64,000 nt of DNA from Darksidea phi (lineage: Eukaryota > Ascomycota > Dothideomycetes > Pleosporales > Lentitheciaceae). The translations under genes and the position numbers were made by a program. Of this stretch, positions 36,153 through 46,798 are shown in pieces; the stretch's first letter is position 1; each line of letters opens with the position of its first letter. The notes under the pieces are model-generated. The model did no database searches, was not told where the DNA came from, and saw nothing but the letters and a program-made list of their open reading frames with translations. The stretch lies in the NCBI GenBank assembly GCA_030770425.1, contig JASJFT010000062.1, positions 158,925 through 222,924 on the forward strand, in the 5' to 3' direction.

Positions 36153-36397
36153 AAAGCCTTCATGAGTGAGACGAATGCCTTGTTACGATATAGTAGGATA
36201 TGGACTGGGGTGGAGCATAGCATTGGAGTTTGGACAACAGGAAGGGTTAGAGGCGTCACAGCGCATTTCGTATATGATATCCCACGAACAATGCAACATC
36301 ACAATAGCAATATGGCAATTCTCATCTTGTCTCATAACGATTTATATATTGTGTACATTGATGCCGTTATGATGTCTGATCGTTTGTATCTTATAAC

Positions 36398-36802
36398 CTA
36401 CTTCTGCGCACTCCCAGAAGGGTTTCTTGGTCCATCAACCGCCCTCTCCACATGTCCCGCGATGCCATTCTTGCTCGCGTCAAACTGCGATCCGATAACG
36501 CCGTCTTTACTAAAAGGTCCACCGACTGCCTGGCCGATTTGACCGATAGAGCCGTCCGGGTTGAATTGCTTGCCGATTGCGCCGGCGGAGGAAATTATGG
36601 ATGGATTCTGTAGTAACACAGTGAGTATGTGTTTGGATGGGGACGTGATGAAGTAGGAGGAAGAAGGAAGGAAGAAAGGAGGGAGACGAACATCAGCGTT
36701 TGTGTCCTTGTTTGCTCCGAGCTTGTCGGCGGTGGAGGTGGTTTTGTCCATGCTGAAGAGGGTGGGGAGTTGGGGGTTGTTTGATTCGGAGAGCTTGGGC
36801 AT
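36398..36802 (-). CDS. Small hydrophilic protein with imperfect Gly-rich repeats
   Basis: The frame is open throughout (134 aa), but good splice sites mark a likely intron at 36691-36608 (84 nt, donor GTTCGT, acceptor TACAG), giving 106 aa. Both versions stay in frame. After a polar N-terminus, the C-terminal 70 residues repeat a motif: GKQFNPDGSIGQIGQAVGGPF, then GSQFDASKNGIAGHV. Small abundant fungal proteins with this 'QFxxDGxIG' pattern are common and often stress- or conidiation-related, but the role is unknown. It converges with Derlin. Confidence 0.7.
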   Translation of the reverse strand: MPKLSESNNPQLPTLFSMDKTTSTADKLGANKDTNADVRLPPFFLPSSSYFITSPSKHILTVLLQNPSIISSAGAIGKQFNPDGSIGQIGQAVGGPFSKDGVIGSQFDASKNGIAGHVERAVDGPRNPSGSAQK

Positions 36803-37209
36803 TAATTGATTGCTGTAAGGTTGTGTTTTGCGTGGGAGGGGATGAGGAAAGGTAGGGGTTGGACGGTGGGTTTATATGGATTGCAGGGTTGGATTGGGTA
36901 CGTCACAAAGCGTGATTGAGATGGTGATGTCATGGATGGTCACCTTCTGAGGCGGAAAGGGTCCACGGAGGATTTGGGGGTTAGTGTGTTTTCGATGGGA
37001 GAGTGGATAGGTGGCGTGTGCGATTGTGATATAAGACTGACTAAAATGCTGTCGGATGGGGTGTCCAATATTTGGTTGTGGATGGAGGATGTTGGGGGCT
37101 TGGCGCGTACGTCTCCATGGGCTTTGAGACAATTTAGACTCATGATTAGAACACAATTTGTATTTTGAAAGCGGACATTGAGATCTTCTTTGCTTTTGGT
37201 ACAGCTGGT
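36803..37209. other. Spacer upstream of the small hydrophilic gene
   Basis: Promoter of the 36398-36802 gene and 3' flank of RPA49. No coding support. Confidence 0.5.
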
Positions 37210-38713
37210 CTACCGTTTCTTTGATGGTCCCGTTTTCAGCTTCGGAAACTGCAATGGCAGCTTCAGTTTCGCCATGTAGTGGTTTGCGCTTTCCGCCTTC
37301 GTAATCTTCAGTTTAGTCCGGTCGGTCTCCGTCGGTGCGCCTACTCTGCATCCCAACTCGGCGAAGTATTGTCGTATTCTACAACAGCATGTCAGCGGGT
37401 GGGTAACTAGAAGACGAAGAAGTCCGGTTTGCTCACTCTCGGTTCTCCAGTTTGAGATCATTTCGTAAATCGTTGACATCGACTTCAAAGCCGTCTACAA
37501 TCAGAGCCGCAGCACAAATATGTGTCATTAAGTTGTCCGTGTTCCACCGTGGCATGTCGTTGGTCCTGTCCTTATCAGCATAGACCATTCAAGCGTTCGC
37601 TCTCTCTGGAAGACATACTCGGAAGCGAATCTCCTCCTGATCCCATTTACCACCGGCTCCGGTACATCTTCACCCATAGCCGACTCCAGTGCGTCTTTGC
37701 CCGGAATCCTCTTCGGCCCCTTTCCCGTTCCGCCCAGAGCATCATTGAACTTGATGCAGAGCAAGATGAACCGCAGCACCTTCAGCTTCTGTATCTGCTT
37801 GTTTTTGACCAATGTGAGGATGCGTCTCGCGACAAATCGACTGCTCACGTTCACGCCTTGTCCAGCTTCTGAAGCGTCGACCCAGTCTTTGACGGGTATG
37901 GACTCTAACAGCTCCTTGCCAACGACAACGTCGGTCGAGTATACGTCCTCGGGGTATTCGGCAGTGAGGTTGGCCCGAGGGCGAGGCTTCGAGCTGTCGA
38001 CTGCGGCAGCGAGGTCCTTGCTTGTGGGCATCTCGGCTGTCACGCTCGACATGCCTTGCAGAATGTTTTCTGCCATGCCTTTAGTCTCTCCAGCATCGCC
38101 CCGCGATATAGCGTTCAGTGTCATGTCCTCGATGGCCTTCCGTGACTTCTTTGACCCAAATTCTTTGGCAAGCTCATGCCTCTTTGCTGTATTTGTCGAT
38201 CTCGCCGCCTCGATCCTTGCCTGCTGGTTCTGCAGCTCCTCGGTCTCACTCCGTAACGAACTCCGCACCGTGACCCTCGGCACCGGCATGAGCTGCAATT
38301 TGCCAGATGCAGGGTCATACACGCCAAGGTAGTCTCTGAGCTCGCTCTCTGAGCTTCCATCTTTCTCTTCACGCGCCGTGTAGTCAAGACAGGGGTGTTC
38401 GGAGGATTGTAGGAGCACTTCGGTGGACACGCCGGAAGGGAGGACCTTGCTGCGCTTGTAGGGTTTGAAGGTGATTTTGGAAGGGAAATTAAGGCCTGGG
38501 GTAGTCGCTGCGCACGAGTTAGCACTGCAATTGATCTTTGTGTGAGGTTTCGCTCCGCATACCGAGTATTGGACCAAGCACATCGTCGTTGTCCAAATAT
38601 TCCACCCGCACATTGCCCGTCGGCAGCCGCGCTGCCTTCATTTTTTTCGGCCGCTCACCCTCCTCCTCTTGCCTTTTCCTCTTCTTTTCGCTCATCCCTT
38701 TCGGTGCAGACAT
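37210..38713 (-). CDS. RPA49: RNA polymerase I subunit RPA49
   Basis: The A49 subunit forms, with A34.5, the TFIIF-like module of RNA polymerase I and supports rRNA transcription in the nucleolus. Minus-strand exons 38713-38563, 38507-37619, 37565-37437, 37378-37210; introns 55, 53 and 58 nt; 445 aa. The N-terminus has a strong basic nuclear signal (KKRKRQEEEGERPKKMK). The dimerisation region follows (FKPYKRSK..., LDYTAREE, YLGVYDPASGKLQLMPVPRVTVRSSL). The tandem winged-helix C-terminal part is recognisable in SSRFVARRILTLVKN, KLKVLRFILLCIKF and the last exons (HICAAALIVDGFEVDVNDLRNDLKLE, then IRQYFAELGCRV). All joins close in frame. Confidence 0.92.
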
Positions 38714-39027
38714 GCTTGGAGATTTGCGAGGTGTTGCTGCGCTGCGAAATTCCCAAAGATTTTCGGCGAAATCCTAGCTCCGAGCGCCACAGCTGGTCCG
38801 CCAAGGAAAACTGGTATTCAGCCAATGACGTCGGTTGACAGACGCGCACCCCGGCCCCGTTTATATGGCACTGCCATTCATCCATGGCCCGCGTCATCTC
38901 CATCCAGCACTTGAAACTTTACATCTTCTTGATTTCTCATTCTGCGCTTCATTTTCTTACAGTGATTCGACAGCAGATACATTCATACTTTCTTCTACTT
39001 CGACAAACGACATTGGACGCGGCCAAG
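38714..39027. promoter_or_regulatory. Shared divergent promoter, RPA49 / promethin-like
   Basis: 314 bp between two diverging start codons. An upstream in-frame ATG at 38884 could extend the promethin-like protein by 48 residues, but the extension reads like leader sequence. Confidence 0.5.
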
Positions 39028-39849
39028 ATGTTAGCCATCTTAAGCAGCATACACGGCATAGCCGGAAAGATGGGGAGCACTATTCAAAGTGTGTTCGGTA
39101 GGATATTTCTGCCTGAGAAGAGGCTATCGAAGCTTCAGAACTTCGTGATCAAGAATCCCAAACTTGCAGTACGTTTGACATCTCTACGCTCTCTCGGTCC
39201 CTAGAAGTTGAGTCATTTGTATTATACATGAAAGTCATACGAGCTGGAGGACAGACTACCATCCTCTTCGAGTTCATACATAAGCAGCTACCGACTAACA
39301 CCCCAGGCTTTCCTCACAGTTCAGATAGCGTTTACAGGCATCCCATTACTGCTCTTCTTCACATTTTCCCTAACAGTGTTCCTCTTCTCGCTCATCGCTA
39401 CGCTCCTCATTGGCATCGTTGCAGCTCTCCTCTTTACCATGTTCATGGCTGGCGTTGCATTGATCGTCGTTCTACCGACCGTCTTCCTCACTACTTTTAC
39501 CGCCTCATTCCTGTTCTTATGGGGTCTGGGCGGCTACTACCTCATGCAATGGTAGGCTACCCTTTTGCGGCCCATGGAATGGCTGTACTAATCAAAGAAT
39601 AGGTTCAACGAAGGCGATGCCCCAGCTGCCGAGGGTAGTGCCATTGGCGATAAGATCAACAACCTCACCGGCGGTCGCATGAGCTGGCTCACGGACGGCG
39701 CCCGCATGAAGCAAGACGACAAGTATACGGGCGTTGACCAAACGTCCAATGCCTACGGTAGCGAGAGTGACGGTACAAACGGAAATCCACAGTCGAATGG
39801 ACATGCCAAAGGGGATAATGTTAAAGAAGCTAGTGAAGCTAGCAATTAA
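39028..39849 (+). CDS. Promethin/LDAF1-like lipid-droplet assembly protein
   Basis: Promethin-domain proteins work with seipin at ER sites where lipid droplets form (LDAF1 in animals, LDO proteins in yeast). Exons 39028-39168, 39307-39551, 39603-39849; introns 138 and 51 nt; 210 aa. An amphipathic N-terminus is followed by paired hydrophobic hairpins from about 48 to 130 (IAFTGIPLLLFFTFSLTVF, LIATLLIGIVAALLFTMFMA, VALIVVLPTVFLTTFTASFLF, LWGLGGYYLMQW), the usual promethin pattern. The C-terminal 80 residues are hydrophilic and Gly/Asn/Ser-rich. Start chosen at 39028. Divergent from RPA49. Confidence 0.85.
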
Positions 39850-41072
39850 GCAAGCAGAGACGGCGAAAAGTTCAGCTACCGAACCAACCGATGGTGCATA
39901 AAGGACTACGAAGAGTACAGAAGATACGACAAATGTGGCGGGAACGGCCAAGGAGACTCTTAGTGGAGCTACAGGGACGTGATAATGAAGAGATGGGATC
40001 GTGTTAGAAGACATTTTGTATGATGGGAAAACGTAATGACGAGGAGACCCATAATTTGGCACCCTTATTGTTTTTCACGTCTGTTGTATGATATGTAATT
40101 GATTAGGTGTTGGCATTAGTTTTCGACACTTTCTAGGCGTTTGAATATATTGAGCGAACGCGACGAGCGAGTACACCAGCTTGAGAGGTTTTTCCAATCA
40201 TTTCACAGACTGAACCAACAGACTCTCAATCATGACATCGTTCAACATCGCAACTTCTTTATTTCCCCTTTCCCTCCAGCATGGCGTTGCACCCCTTGTT
40301 TGTCATAAGGCCGCGTTCGCCTAACTGTATTGTTGAATTGCTCGTCCATGCTGATGCAGTGCCTTTGCAATATCTATAATCTCCCAAAGCCGTTGACGAA
40401 GGTACACTTGGAAGCCCGAAGCATTGAGAATTCGGAGACTCTATGCGATTTGATGTTCCTGAATAGTTATTAAAAGATTGCTACAAGCACGAGGAGCCTA
40501 GGGGTCTACATGCTGTCGTAATTTGCATGACGCCAGAACCAGTTGACAGTGAGCTCGAACTACACCTAGAAAAGTTAGCGCGAAACTAATAGGTGAATAA
40601 GCATTCATCGCCCACCTCTGAGCCTCCCCGATTACCGCTCCTAGAAGCTTTTCTTAACCCCGTCTCACATACAGTGCAACTTTTAATCGCGACTGCAACG
40701 CCAATGCTGGCCCTAGCATCAGCCCTTTTATTGCATGGTCACTGGATATGCGACGCATGGCTCGCGCGATGTCTCTCCGAACGATGCCTTGAAGAAGTTG
40801 GTACGTCCGTCATAGCATCCACACCCTGATGTTATCAGGCATTACGTTCTTTTGCAGGTGGAGCCTAGCTTGCGATGACGGGAGGTGCTCATCTTCCCGT
40901 TAGGGTAACATACTGCGGGTACTCTGATTTAGTTGCGTCCTAACTCCACATATATATCTTCTTGTTTATCCCATCTATTCCCAATCAGTTATCCTATCTC
41001 TTCCGTTCAATCATCATACCTCTTTGATTTGAGCATCATACCCTCTAATCCAGTCATCCTTTCTCTCTCGTG
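39850..41072. other. Intergenic spacer with the esterase promoter
   Basis: No gene supported in 1.2 kb. The right end is a pyrimidine-rich leader preceded by a TATATAT at 40951-40957. Confidence 0.5.
40949..40957 (+). promoter_or_regulatory. TATA-box candidate for the secreted esterase gene
   Basis: CATATATAT about 120 bp before the start codon at 41073, followed by a C/T-rich stretch, the common fungal core-promoter arrangement. Confidence 0.5.
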
Positions 41073-42120
41073 ATGAAGTCTATCTTATTTACCTTCTTTA
41101 CTACTATTTCCCTTGCCGTTGGAGCTACCAGCCGGACCTCTGGACGGAGTTCAGGATGCGGCAAACCGATACCCAAAGTCATCGAACTAGGCACATCGGA
41201 GAATCTCGAAATCGATAGCGCAAGCGGGGAAACGCCTCGTAAATACCGAATCCATGTCCCGGTGTCTTACGACCCGGATGTCCCAGTGCCGCTCATATTT
41301 TCGTTCCACGGCCGCACCAAGAACATGGAAGACCAAGACAAACTCTCTCAGTTCTCAAACGTGTCGTATGGGTTTAAGGGGGTAGCTGTATATCCTGATG
41401 GCGTGCCGGTAAGGTTATACCATAACTGAGGCTCAAGGGATCGGACTGAACATCAGACAGAGCACTAAAGGCAAGCACCCGAATCAGTGGCAAGGTGATC
41501 CTGACGCACCTGAGTCCATAAACGATGTGACTTTCACCCTCGAACTCCTCGACCATCTGCTCGACCTCTATTGCATCGACCCATCTCGTGTCTACGCATC
41601 TGGTAAATCAAACGGCGGAGGTTTTACCAGTATACTTGCATGTGACCCTACTGCATCTTCACGCATTGCTGCATTCGCTGCCGTCGCAGGCGCAATCTAT
41701 CTTAATCAAACAACGCAACAACCCCTTCCCTGCGCTCTCCCTCCCAAACGCAGCGCTGTGCCTATCATGGAATTACACGGTGCGAAAGACAAAACGATCA
41801 AATATGAAGGTGGACCAAATGAAAAGCGTAATGGTGCTACTACCGTCAATATCCCATCATGGGTAGACGCGTGGGCGGAACGTGATGGCTTTAAAACAAG
41901 CGCCAGCAAGGCTGGTGTTTTGTGTAAGGGAGAGAGAGGGGTGAAAACGTTGAAGTGGAATGGGACGGTCGTGCATTATCTATATGGCAATATGGGCCAT
42001 GATTGGCCTAGTCAGTTTGGGAACGAGGACACGACGTCGACGACTTGCGAGGAGGCGGATGCGACGAGGGTTATACTGGATTGGTTTGGGAAGTGGAGCT
42101 TGGTGGATGCGACCGCATAA
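41073..42120 (+). CDS. Secreted CE1-type esterase (feruloyl esterase / PHB depolymerase-like)
   Basis: Exons 41073-41408 and 41461-42120; intron 52 nt, phase 0; 331 aa. A signal peptide covers about residues 1-18 (ILFTFFTTISLAVGA). An alpha/beta-hydrolase fold follows, with oxyanion-side strand VPLIFSFHGRTKN. The nucleophile is Ser162 in ASGKSNGGGF (GxSxG type). The acid is likely the Asp in MELHGAKDKTI, and the His is in YGNMGHDWP. This order fits carbohydrate esterase family 1 feruloyl esterases (FaeC-like) and related LpqC/PHB depolymerase proteins, which release ferulic acid from plant cell-wall polysaccharide. The exact substrate cannot be decided from sequence. I use the ATG at 41073. 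Confidence 0.88.
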
Positions 42121-42625
42121 TCGAGAGAACGGCGAGGAGGGGTGATGTGTGCTGAGGTTGAACACCTAAGAAGACGTGTATGGCAGCGCTACATGGATTC
42201 ACCAACTGGACAATTTCCAGCAAAGACCATGGCAGAGATGTCCTCTCAAACCAATATTTTGTACGCATGCCTCCCATATCCCCTCATCGGTGACTAGGCA
42301 TCGCCCATGCAGAAAGATTGCGCTCTGCTCAGAGGATATCTGTTCTTGCCTCACACAAGCTAGTGGTATACTAGCCAGATGGGGAAAGCAAATGACACGT
42401 GGGGAATCCGGCGTGGAACCGAGGCAACAAGCGCTTAGGCATCCATAAAACTTCGGACGAATACTGGATGGAGTAGGTGTGGTATATGTATACAAGAACA
42501 GGTAATCGAGGTCTATAAGTACCACTATCTTCTCAGATCACAGAAATACCTCATTCTGCATTTGACCGCTATACCGTATACGGAAAAGTCCCGCTTCGCA
42601 GCTTATACATCGAGTTTGGTGAATC
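42121..42625. other. Spacer with promoter of the serine hydrolase gene
   Basis: 505 bp between two same-strand genes; no gene supported. Holds the 3' end of the esterase gene and the promoter of the next gene. Confidence 0.5.
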
Positions 42626-43994
42626 ATGGCAGTCTTCGAACAAGCATTCGAGAAAGCCGTCGCGAACGAAAAAATACCCGGCTGCGTCCTCTGCGCTACC
42701 AACCGCGATGGTACACAGTTTCCTCCTCCCATCCCCCCTCCCCATCCCAATTCACTAAAACCCATGACCAGGATCCTTCCAGTACGAAAAAGTCTTCGGT
42801 ACAAACTCAATGCGTCCACCCCCCAGCGCCCGTACCCCCCTCCAGCCCACTGCCATTATGTGGATAGCATCCTGCACCAAACTCATGACAGCCATCTGCT
42901 GCATGCAGCTCGTGGATCGCGGACTCGTCACGCTAGACAACCCCGTCTACCCTTACGTCCCCGAACTCACAGGCTTCAAGATACTAAAAGGCTTCAACCC
43001 CGACGGCTCGCCCATCGAAGAGCAGCATAAAACGCCCATCACGCTGCGCATGTTGTTGACGCATACGAGCGGTTTGGCGTACGATAGCATGCATCCTGAT
43101 CTTATACAGTGGCGCAAGTACCATGGCAAGGATAACGATGGTGAGAAGGAGAATGAGAAGGAAAATGGGCTTTTGAAGCACTTCGATGTGCCGTTATTGT
43201 TTGAGCCGGGGTCCGGGTGGATGTATGGGAGTGGGAATGACTATGCGGGGCTACTCATTGAACGTGTTACTAAGATGACACTCGAAGAGTATATGAAGAC
43301 GAATCTGTGGGAGCCGTTGGGGATTACGGATATCACGTTTTTCCTGCGGCAACGGCAGGATTTGATGGATAGGAAAATGGATATGAGCACTCGCGACCCT
43401 GAAACGGGAAAAACTACTCATGCTACTAATCTTGGTGGCTTTAGCGCAGTCTTGGATATGCGAGCCCCCGACTGCCAGGGTGGCCATGGCGCCTTCGGTA
43501 GTGCTTCTTCTTATATTAAAATCCTACACGCACTGCTCACGTCGGACGCGGATGAGAAATTGTTGAAGAAGGAGAGTGTGGAAGAGCTCTTCCGTCCGCA
43601 GTTGAATGAAGGCGGTAAAGCCGGTCTCGCTGCTATGCTGGAAACAGACTTTGCGAGGAATGCTATGGGTGGGCCTCCTGGCGCTCACGAGACGGATTAT
43701 GCGCTCGGCGGATTGGTTGTCATGGAGGATGAGGAGGGTGGGAGGAGTGCGGGGACCTTGGTTTGGGGCGGATTGCCGAATTTGACTTGGGTGAGTCATT
43801 CATTTTCGGGGGAAAGTGATATGTGGGCTAACGTAAATGTGTAGTTTGTTGACCGGAAAGCGGGACTTTGCGGGTTGTATGCTACGCAGGTTCTTCCGCC
43901 TGGAGACGGGAAGTGCGCGGAGTTGACACGAGAGTTTGAGAAGGGGATTTATGAGCTGTATAAGAAGAGTGGGGCTAAGGAATCTCACCTCTAG
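42626..43994 (+). CDS. Beta-lactamase-like serine hydrolase / transesterase
   Basis: Exons 42626-42710, 42772-43790, 43845-43994; introns 61 and 54 nt (GGCTAACG branch in the second); 417 aa. The class C beta-lactamase fold is recognised by Ser61-x-x-Lys64 (IASCTKL) preceding a helix, then LRMLLTHTSGLAYD, and Tyr179 in GWMYGSGND, the general base position of the EstB/LovD group. The third motif region is GTLVWGGLPN and the C-terminus has KAGLCGLYATQVLPPGD. Fungal members are esterases or acyltransferases, some in polyketide pathways (LovD). No polyketide synthase is nearby, so a metabolic esterase is more likely. No signal peptide, so probably cytosolic. Confidence 0.9.
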
Positions 43995-44176
43995 AAGGGC
44001 TGCCAAGGCTGAGTAGAGGGGGGCGTCTGCATTGATCTCGCTATCTAGATGTTGTTGCTGCAAGTACGTCCATGTCAACTTTTAGAGCTACTTAGTTACT
44101 CATCTTTTCGGAACACTTTTGGGGTATTCGCCAGCAATTTTCTTCGCAGTCATGCGCAGGTGCCAGATCTGGAGCT

Positions 44177-46798
44177 CTAGTCCAGTTCCGCGATTTCCTC
44201 GAAATGCTCTCCGTAGTCTTCATCTCTGCCCTCTTGAGAGCCATCCTTATCGCTTCCGTCCACACTCTTCTCGGTTGTTGCTTCTGTACCCGTTTCTTTG
44301 TACTCTTCTGTATTCTCTCTGGCGCCTTCGGTACCATCTTCATCGTCGTTGTCCCAGAGATGTTCAAAACCAGGCGGAGTCTGGAATTCGCCGTTCCTAA
44401 ATCATCGTTAGCAATAGCCCCGAGTGATCTTTGGAGGTAGTTCAAACTTACGGATAGATGATCTGACAACTAGTGTTCTTCGAAGACTTCAGCGCCCAAA
44501 GCAATACGAGCGCTTCATCTGGCAGTCCTTGGAGATCTGGATCATTCTTATAGCTCTCTTCGTTCCTGACTATTTCAGCGAAGTCAGGTAGCTTCTCCTG
44601 CATAGTTTCGGTCTCGGATGGCGCTGGCAATGGATTCCAGTGCTCACGCCACTGCTCGGGGTCGAACTCCTCCACTTTCTCGGCAATATCGCGTAGCTGA
44701 AAGGGATTGGGATTCTCGAGAGGTCGTATGTCTGGGGAAACGTGTCAATATTCTGAAAGCGCATAAGTCCAAGGTGGCGTAACTTACTCGCTATATAACA
44801 GTCGTACGCATGGTGTTCGGATCCTCCACAATCCATGCACGGCACATCCGCACTAAGAGGCAAGAGCTGAGTGATGAAAGGATCGTCAGGATCGTAACGA
44901 GCGCTGTGAAGTGGCACTTCGATAGGAATTGAGAACGCATCTATGTTTGCGGTCTCTGAATTGCCACCTCTCATTCTGCTGACGACAGTACTCGACTTCT
45001 TTGGGGCCACGAATGTACTTTGACGCACTGGAGCAAAGTGAGCGGGTGCATTCTTGTTCACGTATCTCTCATCTGTGTTAGCACGAGGCGAAGGAGAAGC
45101 TTGCAATATCTCCACTGTGGGGATATCTAAGTTGCGTTTCTGCACACTGGAGACGATCGTCTTGGCTGCATCAGCTGTCTTGAGACTCTTCGCACTCGTG
45201 GGATCCGTAACTTCGGATTTGGAGGTGGTAGGCTCGAACAACTTGTTTCTCAATGACTGCAAGCTGAGGGGTTTTTTCATGTTTCCATGTGCAGCTGGCG
45301 CTCCGACGCCGGATGATATGTCATGAGGTTTTGGCTTGCTTGCAGAGAAAGCTGATACTGGTAGTCGTGCCGGTCTATCGAAGCCGATGTGTGCTTGAGA
45401 CAAAGATTCAGCAGTATCTTCAGCAATGACTGCTTGATGTCTTGAATCCCGTGCTCTGATCGAGTTGGAAGCAACGTCGGGGCGAACTGTTGCGTGCTGA
45501 CTTGGCTTTGGTATGTATGGAGAGTTGCTGACAACGTTTCTGTGCTGCTGATGGCTTTCATTATAGAAGCCCTGGGCTCCAACAGCCTGTGGCGGATTCG
45601 AAGTTACAGATGCATCTGGCGATGCCGATCTACCCTGACCAGAATTTAGGAGGGCTCCATAGGGAGACCGAGGAGGGGCGGGACCAGATGTATCTTGAGA
45701 GCGATACGGCGAGACAGAGCCATGTGGCGAAGCATAAGGCGAGGCATAGGGAGATGTGTATGATCCGGTGGAAGCCGTCTCCTGTGGAGCGCGAAGAGAG
45801 CCAGGAAGTCGACGAACAGTGTCCTCGCTGCTCTGCCCGTACTCATTGTAAGTTGTTATGTTCTGAGTGGCGAAGGATGCATTCGAAGCCGGGTGTGCCG
45901 CCCCTTGCGGGTGCACATAATGACTTTGTGACTGCCTGGGACCCCCATTTGTTAGACTTTGTACCCTAAACTTCGCCTGAAGGGGAATAGTTGCGGCACT
46001 GCTCGCATACGGATATCTCGCGTATTCAGGTAGTTGGGGAGTGTGTCTGCCGAGCGAGGACCCCGCTGATGATTGAGACTGAGGCAGCGTTTGAGGTGCG
46101 TCAGAATACTTCGCGCCGGTCGAAGCCGAGCGGCTGCTGTCTATGTGGAGGTTTACATTCGCAGGAAAGGCGGGAGATAGCAAACTGCCAGACCTGTTCT
46201 GCCTGTGACTCGTGGACGTCGCGCCTCCTGAGCCTGTTGCGAGGTAAGCATGATTTTGGTGCGATGTTTGCGAATGCGGCCAGCTAGAGTAACCCCCCGG
46301 AGGCTCTCTATTCCGTTGAAAAATCTCTGATGAGCTGGAGCCTTGTCTTAGCGGCGCGGGGCCCGACATGTGTCGCTGGCGAGATCCTAGTAGCCTCCGC
46401 TCGCTGTCAATAGGGTACACCGGCACGCTGCCTTGGAACGAAGCTGATTGTCCTAGCTGTATGCGCTCCTGGGTAATGTATTGTATGTGCTGCCTGGCCG
46501 TGCCTGACCGTAATACTTGAAATGTGTCCATTTCGCCAGGTTGCCAGCGGAGCGAGATGCCGTCGCAGCGGTTGTCATGATGCCCTTCGTCGCTCACCGC
46601 AGCTAGCAAAACTTGCTCTGGATTCTGAAATCCCCGCTGAAAGGCACGCAGGTCATCTTCACCATCATTCTCGTTAGTGAAGCGCCAATAGCCCGTTTGA
46701 ATGTGGACCGGCTCGATATTGACACGAAAATTGATGAATGTCCCCAAGGGCGTCACCCTCGCCTGGCCATATACGGAGCGATACGGTCTCTCCGACAT
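44177..46798 (-). CDS. Disordered protein with one C-terminal zinc knuckle, function unknown
   Basis: Minus-strand exons 46798-44788, 44731-44452, 44396-44177; introns 56 and 55 nt; 836 aa. An ordered N-terminal block of about 140 residues (VTPLGTFINFRVNIEPVHIQ, DGISLRWQPGEMDTFQVLR) has no family I recognise. A long Ser/Pro/Gln/Tyr-rich region follows, with a short SPYASPYASPHGS repeat near genomic 45730. Near the end of exon 1 is a single CCHC knuckle, C-x2-C-x5-H-x4-C (CMDCGGSEHHAYDC). A helical segment comes next (FQLRDIAEKVEEFDPEQWREHW), then an acidic Glu/Asp tail. A CCHC knuckle suggests RNA or single-stranded nucleic-acid contact, but that is inference. Start taken at the ATG of MSERPYRSV; the GTG nine bases upstream is not a start. 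Confidence 0.75.

Noticed and set aside
44119..44440. Plus-strand open frame with very hydrophobic residues, like a membrane protein
   Set aside because: It is the antisense of the acidic Glu/Asp tail of the 44177-46798 gene; antisense of GAA/GAT codons gives Phe/Leu/Ile-rich products.
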